From positions 1-64,000 of the forward strand of contig JASWJB010000095.1 of the NCBI GenBank assembly GCA_032433595.1: a stretch of DNA of 64,000 nucleotides, written 5' to 3'. This document shows positions 1-12,750 of the stretch, in pieces; position 1 is the stretch's first letter; each line of letters begins with the position of its first letter. Both the position numbers and the translations under genes were made by a program. The DNA comes from Conoideocrella luteorostrata. Taxonomy: Eukaryota > Ascomycota > Sordariomycetes > Hypocreales > Clavicipitaceae. The notes beneath the pieces were generated by a model. It was not told where the DNA came from. It ran no database searches and saw only the letters and a list, made by a program, of their open reading frames with translations.

Positions 1-17
1 AAAAAAAAAAAAAAAAA
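1..17. repeat. Poly-A run at window edge
   Basis: Seventeen A residues open the window. It could be a plain homopolymer, the end of a polyadenylated insertion, or an assembly edge. Nothing downstream looks like a retroelement on either strand, so I leave the origin open. Confidence 0.9.
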
Positions 18-3000
18 CCGGCAGGAGAGATCACTTGTTTGCTTGCCAACTTCCTGGCCAGTGCACGTGCACCGCTGATACGGAGTGGGTGTGTAGGAAA
101 TACTCCGTTGAATATTATTTCCTTGCCTGGCTGAACCACAGGCTAGGCATCGCCGTCATATTACGGAGTACTCATGATAAAGTGTAGCTCTGGAATGCTG
201 CCTTTCTATTATCTTGTGCAAATACGGGCGGTCATAGGCTGATGGCTAAGGTGATGCTTCCGCCAGCAACGAATCGTCGATCACCACTTTGGGCTTATCC
301 CATACAAGCTTGTAGTTACTTGTACTCCGTATTATGGAGTTGATCCACCATACATGCATACTTTGTAAAGAGTGCTCCGTGCAGTGTTGTAAAATACCGC
401 TCCAACCATACACGAATGCTTACTCCGTACGGAATGCATATTTTCAACAGCAGTATTCTCATGCTCCCGCTCACGCCTCGAGCCTCACTTCTGGAATGGA
501 GCCTACTGCTCCGTACGGAGTACAGTACTCGACATGCCTTCCCCCGGATCCAGTAGTGAGCGGCAGCATGAGTACATTGCGGAGTACTGTAGCACTCTAT
601 GCCGGGGGCCGATCAATCAATCGTCTTTAGATTGGGTCATTCATTCGTCTCTCGATCGTGAGGCTGCGACCATGCAGCCAATTCAGTTCAGCTCCTCTAA
701 TTAACCCCCTTGCCCCTCCAAAAGCCAAGACGCTACTCCACGTGCCTTGTGTAGCTCCACAATACCCTCAACCCTGTGTTTAGTTCAGAGGCGGCGCCCG
801 TTTTTGCACGGGAGAAGTCTTGATCGGGTTTCACACTCCGCCCCGTTTCCACGCTTGCAGGCGTGCGACAGCGCATGCACGCAATATATTCTCTGATGTA
901 TTTTCGCAGACCGGCATACCAGCACCGTCATCTCATTCGGTGGAGAGTACAGCCTGTGGCTGAAGAGGAGAATGGACGTGATAATTACGGAGCACAAGGG
1001 GGTAAGACTCCCTCATAAAGCTGCACTATACTCCGTAGTTACTCGGTGCGATAGATGATCTGCTTCAGCTCCCAGGTATAGAGACCGCGTTAAACCCTGT
1101 GGAGAGCAGTCAAGTGGAGTTTCGAGAAAGCTGACATGAGATGAGCTATGGGGTGGGTGGACCGTAAGGAGTGAGGAGCCATATCGAGTTCTTGACCGGC
1201 GTTGCACGACATGGGCTGCCCAACCGGACCATGGCAACCATACCCAGGCCAGCCTGCTTCATGCTCACTTTGAAGAGAGGAGGAGTAGGCAAGTACTCCC
1301 TGCTCTGCACTCCATAGTAGGGAGTAGCTGGGGCGCTGGCAGGTGGAGAGGGGGTATTGGTAGACGTTTGCGCTAGACATGCACGCACAGCGCACGAGCT
1401 GGACCCGAGAGAACGGAATTATAGCGGCAGGTTCACATCTTGCCCCATAATCCCATAGCAAATCAATATTAATAGCGATGTGGTTGAACGATGCGATGGG
1501 GCAGAGGAGCCGCACACGCGTCCTAGAAAGATAATTTCAGTCGTGATACCCGTGGTGTGCCGGACTGCGACTGATGATGCTACATTGCCTGGATGTCTTG
1601 GTCTTTACGTGGGGGATGATCGCTCCCTTCCAACCCAGTACCAATTCATGGGATGGCGTGCTCGGTGGAACAACAACGACAGCATCGAGAAGTCATGCCC
1701 AACTCAGCCTCGGTATTGGTTTGTTCTCTACAGAATAGGAAAAGAAGGTGTGGTTGCGAATGGTGACCAAGCTGCAGCTGCAGCGAAATTTTCAGTCGCT
1801 CTCTTTTAGGGTGACCCCTTGTCTGGTGAGATTGACCAGTCTGTTGGGTACCGCGGATGAAGCCAGTTCATGTCCGACTGGGGGGTTATGTTGGGGAGCT
1901 GACCAGCGTTCATTTGTTATCGACAGGCATAAAGAGTACTATGCATAGAGTATGCCGGGTGCTGCATGGGTATGCAACAGGACCGCCCCCGTAATGCCCT
2001 ACTTGTGGCACTCTCTTGCGTCTAATGCTCTTGTGTCTTGGGTGAAAAGTTGAACCAAACCAAGCGCGCAACTCCATTTCTCGCGGCTGTTGGGTGGAGG
2101 CGATAGGTGCACTTTGGTGGGAAGATGACAATTCTGGGGACCATATGATGAATCTAACCCTCCGTTCTTAGTAAGACTCGTATCTTGACGTTTAGAGAGT
2201 ACCCAGGATGGCCGGCAGAAACATGGAGATGAGAGCATATTGTGCTTCACCGTCGTAACTTCGGGTTGTTTTCGTTTGTCTCTATCCCCAGCAAGAGCTA
2301 GTGAAATAAGATGCCCCTGGTGCCCCTGCCTATTCACTGAGAGACTTCGCTAGGGTGGCATACACGCACGTAGCTGAAATGACTATTCCGGATGGACTTC
2401 TCCGATAGGGTTTCTCAGATCGCTGGTAAATATTTGGATAAGCACGCAGTAACTTTAAGACACGAAAGGAGAATATTCAGGAGGTGCTGTTAGCGCTTCA
2501 TGCTAGGCAATCGACATACATAGGCCAGGTTGACAAAGTTCAACGTACCAAGTATGGACCACTACTACTGAAGTACTAGTACGGAGTACATGTCCGTCCG
2601 TCCGCTGAGTCGTGTTGTGCTGTGGCATGTTTGGGTTCCGCCCGAGACGATGGCGAACGCGCGTAAGGTACTCCGTACTCAATCGTGCAAATGCGATCCG
2701 CGCTACACTTTACTCTATTGAGCATCGACGAGTGTCTGCTGTGACAACGCAGTACAGACAGAGCACTAGCATACAACTGTCCACGGTCGGCAAATTCCGT
2801 TCCAAGTCTCGTCACACGAGGAAATTTCAAAAGTCTTCGTTCAAGCAGGAGAGATGAAATGCTAGCTCGTTCTCCGTACGTGCACATGTTGATCCCTCTA
2901 GCCATGATCTGCTATATTTCGCCGTCCTGTGTCACTGCAAGGTGTCGCTCGAGTCAAGGCGACAGGAGATACTCCGGGGCCCCCCTCCTTAGCCGCGGCA

Positions 3001-6000
3001 AGTGCCAGTGCATCAGACACTAAGTATCTTGACCTGGGAAGTTTCAATTGAATGCTCGTCGAACTCCTTGACTACCTGATGCACCACCAGCAGACGCTAA
3101 TACTAGTAAATTCGAAAAGCCTGGTCCTGTTCTCTAACGACACTGTTCTCTCATCGCGCCAATCACGCTCCCCACATCCCGATGACCGTCCCATTCAAGG
3201 CATCCCGCAACGTAGCTACAGTGCTAGCTTCGTCCAAGTCAACACAGTCCATTAACATTCGCTCTCAAAATGCCGCGGATCGTACTCCGCACGGAGTAAA
3301 TATGCAGACATTGCACAATACAATAACCACAATACAACACAACATGGCACGCACTCTCCTAGTGCCGTGTGCCGTCTCGACACTGAAGACGGTCAGTCAA
3401 GCCGACAACTGGTTAAGCTGGCTCTGAGTGCCTACCACTCAGCGAGTCTTACTTTGTTTGGTAATAACTGTCCAACTCAGGCACTCTTCTTGCCCTTGAA
3501 CATTGCCTGTTGGACAAAAATCTGAATTTGCACACGAGCACAACTTCAACTTGGTGAGTCTTTAAGCTCGTCGTCAGCTTCCCTGTGGACTTATGCAACA
3601 TCTTCCCGGCGACGGCGTATCGCCATGACACGATGTGCCGTATCGTTGCATTTGGCGCATGGTGAGACGGCTGGCATCCCGAAGCCTCAGGACATGGGTC
3701 GACATTCCCACTAGAATGAATATGTCTTGTACGGAGCACTCGGCAAGTACAGGCGACAGCGGGCCGTCGGTTTGTACTCACTCAGTTGACTCCGAGATAC
3801 TTCGTAGAAAAGAAGAAGACTCAGTATCTATTATTCTACTCCGTACTTGCCTCCCCTATTTGGAGTACGATGAGGCTATTGCTGCCCTATCCCCAACATG
3901 CAGTCTCTCATCCGGTAACATTGAAACCGGATTGCTTTTTCCTATCGTCACGACTACTTCCGCCAGCTGGACGAGACTTGACGATGGGTTGGCAGACCAC
4001 TGGACATTCCTGTGTCTCCACTCCACTGTCAATAGCCCCCCCCCCCACTGGTCGTTTAGCTGCATCAAACATCCACTTCACAAGATGGAGAACACACTAA
4101 CATGTTTTTGAGTTTGCGCCATTGGAAGCCGCCCATCTTCCCAAATTCGTCGATCGTTTCCTGTAGAGACGTATGTGAGGTTCGTTACATTTGCGCCCGG
4201 CGCCCGCCCTATTTATGTGGTCTAGATCTGAATTAATAGATGAGAACCAAGGCTGGGCGCGATTCAGATGGCAAGAGGCATTAATCTAGCTGCCTCGTCA
4301 GAGGTCTCCTTTTGCGGATTTCCGGAGTCGCCATTGCTATGATACAAGTCTGGTCCAATCAGTTTGATTGTTCATCTTACAGAGTACAAGACACTGACGA
4401 CGATGGCGGGAGAAGTGCTCAATGGCACCACCGCTGGACTCGTGAAGATTACCAGCAATGACTGCAGCAGCGAGTTCGCCAGTGCGATGGCGGACACACT
4501 GCAGAGACACAACGTGTGGCAGCAAAGTGCCAGTAACAGGGCATTAAGCTAGCGACACACAAGGGGACCCTAATAAGGAGCCAATTTTTTTTTTTTGTTC
4601 AGGTGCAGGCAGGAAGCGTCATGATATCTGAGCATTGGACACTAGAGATTCGAGGGTGTTTTGCTCCGCGCATGTTCTCATAGCAGACGAGTTTTTCTAG
4701 ATACCAACTCGTCTCCGCTCCCTGTTGATCGCCTCCGCCTGCCCATCCTCTTGGCGGATGTGCATACAACCTGCCGGCTATCGTTGTGCCATTTCCCCTC
4801 CCCGATTTAGCGTCTCCGGGAGAGGCACAGAGGCGCACATTGTCAACTGCCATAGCAAGCGGCATTTACCGTGCTAGATCAGCCACCGTGTCAAGCATTC
4901 ATGTTTCGATTTTGGAGAGCAGTAAGTGGCGTATCGCCTCAGGTAGGGATGCCGACCTTAGTCAATCAAAAGGACAGACGAACTAACTAGTTATGCCTCG
5001 CACAATGAAGGCTGCAAACGAGTTTCGCGCTACAGTTGAGACGGTTTGCGGAGGGAACCTCGCAGCTCCTACGACGACAGAACGCAAGATGCGTGGCTTG
5101 GCGAAGTCTGACACTGTCGCGGCGCTCTGAGATCAAGCACCCGCATTTGGAAGGCATGGAGAAGTTTCTTATTATCATCTTGAGGGGTTTCTTAAGCATT
5201 AGCTCCATTGCCGATCTTGCCTGTCTTAATACGGTCCCGGGTGATCTTGGTATTCCCCAATTGCTGATTCGCTGGTAATGACCGATCCGTGTTGGAAGGC
5301 AGGAGATCCAGCTTCCTGTACCAACTCGTTGAGCCAATGCCAACAATAGGACCCAGACTCTTCCAGGCTGTGATTCATCGGTGTGGTTGCTGAGATCTCT
5401 CTCTCAATCTCCGTCAACACCGCGGGAAAGAAAAACGGAAATGAACGGAAAAAAAGGAAAAAAAGGAAATGGGAATCGCTCGTACCCATAATTCTGGACA
5501 ACAGGTCCGCCCGTAAGCCTTGCAGTTTGGCAGTTTCTGTTTCCAACTTCAAAGGCTAGACACTAACTCCCCCCTGCAGAAAGTTGGACGCATGCTTGCT
5601 AACTGCGACAAGCCCAGCAGGCCATTATCCCAGATGATGAAAATTTCCGACGTTGAAGAGTCAGAGCAGCGAGAAGACAATGACCACGCTAGTCTGCAGT
5701 ATGGAAGCATTAAGGCACCAGTGCCATTGATGCAGTCCTCCCTCTTGCTTGCTGAGAGACATGTTTTTGCAGATATGTGTTGTGAGTACTCCGTACTCCG
5801 TAATTATCTGCTACCAAGACATTTCGAGAGCAAAACCCAGCCCGGGGTGAAATGCTGGCTTAGCTGAAGCTACTAGTAGTATCAGACAAGTGCTCTTTGC
5901 TCCGTACTCTGGGCTCCGTCCTAGTACCCCGTACGTTGGATGCCAGTTGAATGTTGAATGCAGAACCTCAACATGATAATCGGAAGGGCGGAGAGGTAGC

Positions 6001-6073
6001 GGCGGGTATCATCATTGGTTAGTTTGCGGGCTCGCACACCTCCGTTCAGTTAGTGGGCTGGTCGAAAACGCTG

Positions 6074-6101
6074 CTCGATGCTCGATGCTCGACGCTCGAC
6101 G
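6074..6101 (+). repeat. CTCGATG heptamer tandem repeat, locus 1
   Basis: Four adjacent 7-bp units, two CTCGATG then two CTCGACG. The same heptamer is amplified independently at 33,684. No gene overlaps it. Confidence 0.9.
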
Positions 6102-8076
6102 CCTACTGCCTATTGCCGGAAAGAGCAATGCAATATTGTATTGTGCATTTGTGCAATACTTCGAACCGGATGCTCTGTCGCTCTCCCCTCATTGCAAATG
6201 CTACGTGGGTCTCTCCGCGTGGTTTCTGCACGGGGAGTGGCAACTTTGAAGCATCGATTTACGGAAGGAGGGGAGTTTTGGGGGGGGTGCCAAGTACTCC
6301 AACTAGCAAAACACGCTAGGCATCCGACATTGAAGCCAAGACGACATCGTCGCTTCTCCATCCCTGAGGAGCACTGGCCTGCATACAGAGTACAAACACC
6401 CAACTTAAGCCTGGGATCCACTACAGCAGGCATCCCTTAGCAATCGCGGCTGGAGCAGTTGGGGGAATTGGGGACTAATAGTCAGCTCTGGTAGCCCTAC
6501 TATTGTCTACTTGACACACTGGATGGGCACTCCAGCGACAGGAATGACATGGATGTCTACTCGATGTGTGTGTGGAGCCATTACACCAACATATTTGCCA
6601 TCGTCCGAGTAGACGACTTTGTTGAGTGAGAGACTGTCCTTTTTTGTTTTTAACATTATCGCACATCAATACGATCGAGGGGCTTCGAACGGGCCTTACA
6701 CCGCAGCTAAAGGAGAGGCTTGGATTCTGTCAAAGTCCCGCAGAATATCGAGCCATCTTTCTATTGGCCTGAGTTCCAATAGATGCATAATTCAAAGTCG
6801 TCTAAGCCGCTATTGACATGCGTTCTTTGCACGGAGACCAAAACCTTAGTGCCAATGGCCCGATGTACGTTGCACGGGAATGGCCGTGGGAGTTCGAATG
6901 AACGAACGCTACTAGTCGGTGTCTGAAGCGATGGAATATATGTTTTCCGAGTTTCATATCTAATACCGGAACGATTGGCACAGCCATATGGGGAAGACTG
7001 CTCCGGAGCTGCACTATTGGAAGCGGGGAGGTTTTATTCTATGACAATAATAAGCCTGCAGCTCACACTTCAAGTACTTCGCAATTGGGGTTGACAAAGA
7101 TAGTAAGCAAGGCTAACCGAATTCTACGGAGTTATTTGCGGTTTTCATTTGCGTCAACCCATTCATCACGAATTGCGGCAGTCCCTATGGGACTGCGTGG
7201 TAGCTATAACTACCGTGCATTACTAGGAACCATCATTATTCATGCTGGCTGACGTATTTGCTGCTTCTCGCAGTGGGAAAATCAAGGAAATTAGAGACAC
7301 AGTTACTATATGTAGGTTGTCTTGTCTTCACTCCGCCCTGGGCAACCACATGCTGCCTGATTGGCATTTGTTCTTTCGACGGGCGCGATGGACACTGCGT
7401 TTTTTTCGTGTCTCATCATATCCTCCTCGATCTACTAATCCAGGTTGACCCAACGTTTGGCTCTCTCCTATCAATTCCTTTCCCCTCCATCATCATAATG
7501 CTCATGTAGCATGTCTTTTCAACGACATCAACTTTGAGACGAACTGAAGAAGGCACAAGTTCAATTTTATTTGACGTGTTTGATATGGAGCTACCTTCGA
7601 AGTTGCCAGTGGCAGGGGGGGATGGGGGCAGAACCTTGCTAGGTTGAATAATGCAAAATGGAACACGAAAGTTTTGCATCATATAGACTAGACGATATCA
7701 GTTATCAGCACCCTCTTAACGAGCGGAGGGTCGGAAATGGGACACGCTACGGAGGTACTCTTCCCCTTACAGTGCATTACGTCCAGGCTGGAAGCGTATT
7801 TGAGCATCATATTGGCGATCCTTCCACCGCTGATAGTGAGCAAGCATTTCACGCCTGGCTAAATGCACTGTTTCGCAACCGGTAGTCGGACCCTCGAGGA
7901 TGCAACCAGTAGATTGCGTGAGCCTCATTAGACGACTATCATGAAGTACCTCCGTATTGTGGTACATCAGAAAAGACGGGCACCCTTGCTCTCTCGTGAG
8001 TGTGATAAGTCAAGCATTGCCGGGATCGGCACCGCGTAACTTCTCTCCAGTTGACCAAGCCGTCACCACAGACACC

Positions 8077-8092
8077 TACTCCGTACGGAGTA
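8077..8092. repeat. Perfect 16-bp palindrome TACTCCGTACGGAGTA
   Basis: One of two perfect full-length copies of the dispersed palindrome (the other is at 45,946). The centre CCGTACGG places two CCG/CGG triplets in inverted orientation with a 2-bp gap, the half-site type bound by fungal Zn2Cys6 regulators. Binding is inference; the palindrome itself is read directly. Confidence 0.9.
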
Positions 8093-9540
8093 TTGTATTG
8101 TGCACAGGGGAGGGAGACGACTTGATGAATCTTTGGCAGGGATGTACAACAAGGGTTATGCACTCACCTCCCCCCCTGCCTCTAAAAACCTCCAAGCGCT
8201 AAATAGGCGACTAAACCGAGACCGGGCGGCACACAGCAGAAACAGAAAAAACACCGAAATGGAAGCACTCTAATAACTCTAGCGGACAATAACGAAATCA
8301 AAATGACAGGCTCATGCACATATCGTGGTCGTGCAGGCTTGCTACAGCTGGCCGGCCACTCGAGCCCCTTGATTGATAGACGGAGACGTGGTTCAAGACA
8401 AAGCAAGTCGAGAAGGTACATATGGACTCGTGTTGGACCCTGTCTGCCTGTTTATGCACACGCTCCGTGAAAAGACGACTGCATTCGTACAATACAAAGG
8501 GAGGACAGAGTACTCGGTCCTACTTATCATAGGCTAGGGCTCACGGAGGCGGACATGTAGCGAATTTTGCTGCATGAAGGGAATTCATAACATGAGCGGA
8601 AGAAACCCAAAGCGCCAGGCAGGACAGAGCAATTGGTACCAAGGGGCATCACAAACAAGCATTCCTAGTTCCGGCTACCACCCCGCTCGTTTCGCATATT
8701 GTATAATATAACTGGCAGGTTCGTCACTGGTTGCCCAAGGGATACTGAGTTCTCTATACGGAGTACGGAGGAGGCGGATAGACTGTTTGCTGATGCCGTC
8801 CGTCATAGCCCAGATCCGACAACTAAATTGCTTCCCTGGCGCTGAAAGTGAAGTCCAAGGCCATATGTTTGGACACTACTGGGGCGGCAGCAGCGAAAAC
8901 CATGTTGGCTGTTGCTATCCCCGCCGGCCACTGAGTAGGATCCAACTTGTGTTTGCGCACTACGACTTTCTATTGAGCCACGGCACGATGTATATGTTGT
9001 CGCGCCAAGATGGTAGCCCATTTGCAAGCTTCCTAGGCCCCATGCACACATGAGCTGGGAGACTAGGAATTTCATACATCACCAACGGCCCCGTTGCCTG
9101 TTCACGCGATTGCATGATTACACGAACGCACTAATGAAGGAAGAGCAATACGTATGAGGTGAGCACACTACGTAACCCATTTTCTCTCATGTGCGGCTCT
9201 CCTCAGCTGTCTGTGTCGACGACATCTGCTTGATCCAGTCAACATTGGCGTGCGCACGCCTGGGCACAGATGTGGACGGCTCCAGACACACACGCCAGAA
9301 CGGAGAACGCAGACAAGCCTATCAGACGTCCGAAGTGACACGACGAACTAGTCACTACTGTACTCCGTACTCCGTACAAGTTGTATACTTGCCAGGCCCA
9401 ATTTCCACACAGAACAACGATACGCATATGCTGGTTAGTTATTACCTACGGAGTACGGAGTACTCGATATGCATATGACAGTACCAAATGGGAGCCCCGA
9501 GTATTACGAAGCAGATTGTACAAGACAATTCGGGAGCTGC

Positions 9541-9564
9541 ACACTCTCACACTCTCACACTCTT
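9541..9564 (+). repeat. ACACTCTC octamer repeat
   Basis: Three near-identical 8-bp units in a gene-free stretch. A simple repeat with no sign of function. Confidence 0.8.
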
Positions 9565-10244
9565 GCACACCACGATGTCAAGGGCCCACTACCACGTCAA
9601 GGTCTGTCGAACTGCTTTGTCGTTCTTGGTGATTTGCTCGAGGTTGCCTGTCAGGTCAGGCCCAGACCTTGCCTCCACCCCCTCCCCCCTTTTACGGTCC
9701 ACCCTGTTGTTGCACACCCCAGCTTGTCCATCATCACTGGGGCTTGTCTATTCAGCCCTTCGGAGCTAGTAGCAGTAGTCTCTCTGGTGGTTGCTTGATA
9801 TTCTGGGCGCTGTCAATTGGGTGAGGGAACGACCTGGGATGTTGGGGCCTGTAACTAACTGTACATATGTACTCCGTACTGGACTGTACAGTAGTACTTT
9901 GGAATCCCGTCGCAGCCCATGTCCCATCCGCCCACGCTAAGACGCAAAAGTCACACCCCTCTGGGCATCTTGAGCAGTCGTCGTCAGTCGTTCAGTCTGT
10001 CTGTCTGCCAGCGGTCGGCTGGCTAGGCATTCAATCAGGCAAAAATCGGTTCTCCCATAATGTGTCGTGTGTACCCCGTACCACCCAGCTTCTTGGGCAG
10101 GGGCAGTCTAGTAAAAGGAGAATAGTGGAAAAGACCTGAGCCAGGGTAGAGTACATGCATCGATTGCGGGCTCGGGGGACCTGGTCTGGCAGCTTCAGCT
10201 AATGAAAATAAGAGGGCACTCGGGAGTAGAGAGATATTATTATG

Positions 10245-12750
10245 TATATACATTGTGTGTGACGCCCAGAAAAACAAGAGATTTCGTTCTCTTTGAGTCT
10301 TTCCTCACACACTCTGACTGCCTTCCCCCCTTCCCTTTGTACTCGATCAAGGCAGCGGTGGCAGACATTACACAAAGAAAGTGCTGCAAAAACTTGGACA
10401 TCCTACCAAAAGGGTCAGAGACAGATCGAACCTTAAACCCTCCCCAGCTGCTTGTCCAAGACCCGGTTCTCGGAAGCGCATATCCACCGACGACGACATA
10501 CTAGCAGCCCTGGTTGATTTCCAGCCCGAGGCCATCCTGTTTGGACTAACTCGCAGAAAACGAAGTCGTGAGAAACCGTCACAACCTGGGGAGTGCTTAT
10601 CCTTGTGCAACAAACCAGCAAGCTTGAGTTCTCGGTTTCTCCGTCTACTACCCAGAGCTGGTGCTCCCAGATCATATTTACAGAGGACAGCTTCTCCGGC
10701 AACAGCAACGCCTACACTGGGCAGGCACAACAGCACGGCCTCTTCAGTCTTGAACGCTATCCGAACAGGTTTACGTTTCCGAGGAATCAACAAAAGATAA
10801 GAGACAGAAAGAGCAAAATCTGCTGCAGCAATCCGTACTGTCGCCACCAACTTGACCTGAGTTGTTTGAGAAAGCGGCGTTGTCACTCACTCACACTTCC
10901 TGCACTCATCACGACACAGTACAATACAACACAACACAACACAACACAACAAACCTCCCCCCATAGGCAGGTGGATTTGAGACGTCTTTTTGAGTCCGGC
11001 GTTGACGACTCGCAAAAGACAGCTTCGATCACTCCGCTCTACGCCAATTGGTATTCTTTTTGTGAGGACCCTTCTGCCCATAGTTGGGAACCCAGCAAAG
11101 GATTTCCTAGGTGCAAGGGCATTGGACGACGCAACGAGAGATCACATCGGCATACCGACGAGCGAGTCGACGACAAGGACAAAACCGCAGGCGAGGCATA
11201 TATCGTCCCTGTGTCCTCCCGAGTCGTGGGTGCTTGGCTATTCGTGCTCGTCCTCTCAGCCGGGCCCAGTTTTGGTTGGATTTGGAGCTGTAAGTTCGCA
11301 TGCCAGACCAGACAGACCGCGCCAGCCAGTCTAGTACTTACAGCATTTACAGTATCGCAGCCGGACTGTACTGTGCAGAGCTGCACTGTGCTCGCATACT
11401 TAGCACTGGCAATAGTTGCTGGCTTACCTGCTACGGCGCACGCCTCCCGCCCAGCCAGTCCAGCCGCAGCCCAGTCTGGTCTGGTCCCGCCTAGAGCAGT
11501 CAGTCTCTAGCCTCGGGCTGTCCAAGTGCTGCTGCCCTCCGTCCGCCACCCACCCACCACTCGTCCGCGCCCGCCTTTGTTGGTCGAGTCCGGTCTCCTC
11601 TCGTCTCTGGCCTTCCTGGTCTCGGTCTCCTCTTTAACCACCCCAAACCGCCCGCCCAGGTGCTGCTGGCAAGTCCCACTCCCGTCAAACCAAGGCCTGT
11701 CCCCAGCGCCTCCACAACACCGTACCAAGTACAATACAGCACTATTGCGTCCGCGTGGAGCAGTCGCCGTTCCCGGACAGCCGTCCTAACCAGTACCAGC
11801 AGATCCCAGACTTCAGGTCGAAGGGGCTAACTGTATCGAATCGAATCCAGCCGAGTGACAGACAAGAAGACCAAGACGACCGAAACGAAAAGACTGCTTT
11901 GCGCGCAGTCAACCTTGTTATTTTGGCACCTGCCAACCGCGACCTCGTCTCATCCTCGCTCTTTCCCTCTGCGGGCCTCCACTGCGGCTGCAGTTCTTCT
12001 TCTCTCGACTGCGAACGGTCTTGTCCATTGGACTTCGGCCTTCTTTAATCTTGGCGCACATTCAACTCATTATTGCCTCAGCCATCGTATCGTTTCCTGG
12101 TGATCCTGTGTTTGCTGCCTTCTCCACCAAGAAAGGCACTACTGCGCACAGTACAGCACGATACATCTTTGTATTGTACGGTACGGTACTCAGAGTACTG
12201 ATAAAGAACACCATCCGCCGTGCCAGCGCTCTCTTTTAAGCTTTTGAGACCCGCGCCGAGCAAAAGTTTGACGTTTCTGCTTCTCAAAGACAGGCAGGCG
12301 CGCTACTACTTCAATCTGCAACCTCGCGGAAGTTTTCACTTATTCCGTTGACGTCTTACACCCCCCGGTGTTTGCACCTGTCTCCAAAGGCCGCCTCCGT
12401 CTGTGGCCCACTCCCAGCTTGCTACGGATTCTGCATTTGCCTTTTTGGATATCTATCCGGACAGAGTATACGAGATAGACTTATCAGCACGCCTTTTTCA
12501 TTCTTACAGTGCTCGTCCGATTCTACCCAGCATCGCCTTGTCCAGAAATCTCAACGACTTCATCATCTTTTACGCTGCTTCCTATCGAACTCTCGGTGCC
12601 GCTGTCGTCAGTAAGAGCTCACTGACACGCATTCCCCGTCCCCGAGAGCCACCGAATTCAAAACCAGAACAGTGCCATCTGGGTTTCTTCTCCGCCAAGT
12701 CAGTGCTCGAAACATAGCTCGGAGGTTCAATCACGAATCCTTGAGTCGCA
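10245..12750 (+). promoter_or_regulatory. Putative 2.5-kb AUG-free 5' leader of the C2H2 regulator gene
   Basis: Reading the plus strand base by base, I find a single ATG (11,300) between 10,245 and the start codon at 12,751, where tens would be expected; the reverse triplet CAT occurs about thirty times in the same stretch. The lone ATG sits ten bases after a good GTAAGT donor (11,290) with CAG acceptors at 11,343, 11,352 and 11,360, so splicing could remove it. The tract is pyrimidine-rich with runs of CT and CCTC. This asymmetry is what selection against upstream AUGs in an mRNA leader produces. It places the transcription start near 10,245-10,320. Ordinary promoter DNA would not show a strand bias in ATG. 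Confidence 0.75.
10926..10950 (+). repeat. ACAAC pentamer repeat in the leader
   Basis: Five perfect ACAAC units inside the AUG-free leader. CA-rich unstructured repeats are common in fungal 5' leaders; a specific role here is not shown. Confidence 0.85.

Larger units (their letters stand above)
18..10244. other. Gene-poor region, no supported gene
   Basis: About 10 kb in which every open frame is short, many lack a real ATG, and none shows a recognisable domain, a coherent set of splice sites or biased composition. Plus-strand ATGs are frequent, so this does not look like a transcript leader. What it does hold is many partial and complete copies of an ACTCCGTACGGAGT-type palindrome (for example near 169, 327, 419, 508, 2578, 2670, 3285, 5785, 8077, 8758, 9360, 9449 and 9871) and short tandem repeats. 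I see no transposase, reverse transcriptase or terminal repeats. A decayed, mutated transposon cannot be excluded by eye. Confidence 0.6.

Noticed and set aside
3635..4111. 158-codon plus-strand frame in the left desert
   Set aside because: No domain, and two other frames of comparable length overlap it.
10593..11510. Plus-strand open frame of about 305 codons
   Set aside because: It has no ATG start (opens at GTG), no domain, and lies in the AUG-free leader, where GC and pyrimidine richness lowers stop frequency.
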